This document shows positions 33,208-35,075 of a DNA stretch of 35,075 bases, one piece after another. How positions within the stretch are numbered: the stretch's first letter is position 1; each line of letters starts with the position of its first letter. Source of the stretch: SLJN01 sp964505385 (GTDB taxonomy: Bacteria > Bacteroidota > Rhodothermia > Balneolales > Natronogracilivirgulaceae); contig CAZDIA010000033.1 of NCBI GenBank assembly GCA_964505385.1, positions 1 through 35,075 of the forward strand, written 5' to 3'. The translations under genes and the position numbers were made by a program. The notes beneath the pieces were generated by a model. That model saw only the letters and a program-made list of their open reading frames with translations, made no database searches and had not been told where the DNA came from.

Positions 33208-35075
33208 ATGTGGTTATTCAGGATACTGTCAATTTTTTTGATACTCATAATTTTACAATCACATGTAAAAGCATTTGCGACAATTGAGTGTATCGAGGAA
33301 GAAGAGGGGTTCAAAAAAGCGGAATGCTACCTGGATGACGGCCGGATACATGAATACTTTAATTATGTGTATTCCTTTTACGAAGAAGCCAAACATAAGG
33401 AGGAGCCAGAATATAATCCGTCCCTTGCTTTCAGGTTTGTCGAAAAGGTAGTTAAAGAAGAAAGATATGATCTTGGAGAAATCGCTACTGAACTTTATTT
33501 CTGGAGTCTGAATGCTGATGAAGTAGAGCCTCATAAAGAGCTTTTGGAGAGGGAAGTGAAGTATTTGAGTGCTTTGATGGACTCAGATGAAAATGAAGAA
33601 CTTTTGGAAATGGTTCATGATAATGACCCGGCTGTCTATGACAAGATCAGAAGCTTCTGGAAATCACGTGATGTTGTTATTTCATCAGATACCAATGAGA
33701 GGCTGTTAGAGCACTGGGAGCGAATTCTTCACTCAAAAGATAATTTCACCGAAAACGATACTACTGTATATGGTACAGACGAACGTGCTGATATTTATAT
33801 ACGCCTTGGCCAGCCAAATGATAAAAGAACGGGGAGATTCGGCACTTCCAGATCAGAGATAAGGGCAAAATTATATGACCTGCAGGATAAGGGGCTTTTG
33901 CCGGATTCGCCCACAGCCATGTTTAATATGCAGCAGGAAATCCTTACATCGGTTACCCCGGCGGAATATGAATTATGGCAGTATGACAATCTCAGTGAAT
34001 ACAGCCGCGAACGGATTTTCTTCCTGTTTGGCAGAGATGGGGGGCGGGGTTCTTATGGTTTACGTGACAGTGTCGAAGACTTTTTGCCAAGTGAGGTATT
34101 CAGCAGAGCATTGGGCGATCGTTCAAGAGGAAATGATATTCGAATCGGCAATTTCCTGCAATTTATGTATTACAATGATCTATCCACATTTAACATATTC
34201 TTCGGAAATCAACTCGAAGAATATGACCGTGCCTGGCACAGATCGGTAACAAGCGGTAGTGTTAATTCCGGGCAATTACGCAGCAGTATTTCCCGGCAAC
34301 GCGCACGCATGGCTACCCAGGAGGTTTATGACAGAGCGCCTGGTGATACCAGTACCTATGAACGACATGTTCCCGCCTATGATCTTGATTTTGTAGAGTA
34401 TCGTTTTCTTAACGAGGACAAAGACCCTGAAGTGATTGCTATAATTACATCCGCTCCTGATGAGTTATATGATAATTTCGGATACATACAGGATAATCAG
34501 GGACAGAAGATCGGTGAGAGAGAATACGATATTCACATCAGGCAAGGTATTTCACAATTCGGCGATGATGATAGCTGGATTGACAGAAATATGAATGAGT
34601 TGAGCAAGGTTTATCAATCCAAAGAAGGTATTAACAAAAATCCATTTACATCACACAATTTATTACTGGCTGATAAAGATAACTACGCCATCGCATTTTC
34701 GGAGATGTATTTCGGCGAATTGGGAGATGAAAATAATCCGGAAAGATGGGCACTTGTAGGGATGAAAAAAAATGAGCCCAAAGAAATACCAAAGCTTGAG
34801 CATGAGCCGGGCAAGTTACTACTCAGCGATATTGTCCTCGGTAGTACAGAGGCGGATACCGTGTCAATACGCGATGAAAGCATTGGAATTTTAAAGAACG
34901 GAAATAAGGTTAACCAGGGTGAAGATCTTCAGGTATACTTTGAAAGTTACTATTTTGATGATGATGAAAGAGATTATGTTAATTATGAGGTAGAGTACAG
35001 CATTGAATCAAGTGGCCGAAGCTGGTGGCCGTTTTCAAGTTCTACTGAACAATCGCTCACGTGGGAAGCTTCCGC
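33208..35075 (+). CDS. GWxTD-family exported protein (partial at 3' edge)
   Basis: The frame is open from ATG 33208 to the window end: 622 residues visible, stop outside. Signal peptide MWLFRILSIFLILIILQSHV ending around KAFA. About residue 149 comes IRSFWKSRD, equivalent to the GWxTD core (FW.SRD), then DERADIYIRLGQPNDKR (~191) and EYELWQYDNL (~253), the same sequence of motifs as in the family. After these there is a further ~350-residue extension that I do not recognise (regular GDDDSWIDRNMNEL-like acidic helices and beta-strands). It is longer than the 450-residue relative at 26.4-27.7 kb and places the GWxTD segment near the N-terminus rather than the C-terminus. The function is unknown. 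Confidence 0.85.
   Translation, partial: MWLFRILSIFLILIILQSHVKAFATIECIEEEEGFKKAECYLDDGRIHEYFNYVYSFYEEAKHKEEPEYNPSLAFRFVEKVVKEERYDLGEIATELYFWSLNADEVEPHKELLEREVKYLSALMDSDENEELLEMVHDNDPAVYDKIRSFWKSRDVVISSDTNERLLEHWERILHSKDNFTENDTTVYGTDERADIYIRLGQPNDKRTGRFGTSRSEIRAKLYDLQDKGLLPDSPTAMFNMQQEILTSVTPAEYELWQYDNLSEYSRERIFFLFGRDGGRGSYGLRDSVEDFLPSEVFSRALGDRSRGNDIRIGNFLQFMYYNDLSTFNIFFGNQLEEYDRAWHRSVTSGSVNSGQLRSSISRQRARMATQEVYDRAPGDTSTYERHVPAYDLDFVEYRFLNEDKDPEVIAIITSAPDELYDNFGYIQDNQGQKIGEREYDIHIRQGISQFGDDDSWIDRNMNELSKVYQSKEGINKNPFTSHNLLLADKDNYAIAFSEMYFGELGDENNPERWALVGMKKNEPKEIPKLEHEPGKLLLSDIVLGSTEADTVSIRDESIGILKNGNKVNQGEDLQVYFESYYFDDDERDYVNYEVEYSIESSGRSWWPFSSSTEQSLTWEAS

Overview
The window looks like a chromosomal segment of a moderately acidic-proteome, probably marine or halophilic member of the Bacteroidota/Rhodothermota/Balneolota group. 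The basis is the gene content: two GWxTD-domain proteins, a Big_5-type Ig-like lipoprotein, a fused IcmF mutase, a heterodimer-type FluC pair, lipoprotein signal peptides, Asp/Glu-rich proteins and few strong Shine-Dalgarno sites. This is inference from family distribution; no rRNA or other marker gene is present. Most of the window is ordinary housekeeping sequence. The unusual material is concentrated in the intergenic spaces.

Layout. (1) 1-4300: the C-terminal end of a small acidic protein with a strong terminator, a short coding remnant, a type I pullulanase lipoprotein on the minus strand, then an ~850 bp repeat-rich spacer holding a 100-N assembly gap. (2) 4301-8450: a CstA-like transporter gene with an in-frame TGA, then two envelope genes (an unknown secreted/membrane protein and an Ig-like lipoprotein). 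(3) 8451-11954: a repeat element, a Mut7-C/ubiquitin-like RNase-type protein, a class A beta-lactamase-fold protein, and a 1.1 kb repeat cluster with a four-helix-bundle (23S rRNA intervening-sequence type) gene between repeat copies. (4) 11955-18713: the fused B12-dependent acyl-CoA mutase icmF, a small coiled-coil membrane protein, a second copy of the 8.5 kb repeat, and groES-groEL with a promoter, a perfect CIRCE operator and a terminator. (5) 18772-27704, all minus strand: recQ; a beta-lactamase-fold protein with a CusF-like lipoprotein; then a tight five-gene run GWxTD - pdxA - methyltransferase - ftsE - YdjM-type membrane protein. (6) 27705-35075, plus strand: a structured leader, an MccB-like acyl-CoA carboxylase beta subunit, fabH, a ZIP metal transporter, the coupled fluC1/fluC2 pair, and a second GWxTD-family protein running off the end.

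Functional links. IcmF and the carboxylase suggest branched-chain or short-chain acyl-CoA metabolism, though they are 13 kb apart and not in one operon. The ZIP-fluC1-fluC2 run handles small ions. The GroESL operon is predicted to be HrcA/CIRCE-controlled.

Most notable. At least four intergenic sites carry repeats built on one plan: simple-word inverted arms (for example CCCAGCA-type, AAATCG-type, GTTTGACG-type, CACAACGG-type) around or beside a core sequence. Two sites 7.8 kb apart share the same 52-nt core in opposite orientation but have different arms. Three copies of another unit flank a four-helix-bundle gene whose cassette is bounded by a 27-bp exact direct repeat. This recalls rRNA intervening sequences (hairpin ends plus a four-helix-bundle ORF) placed between protein genes, and is my best candidate for an undescribed element.
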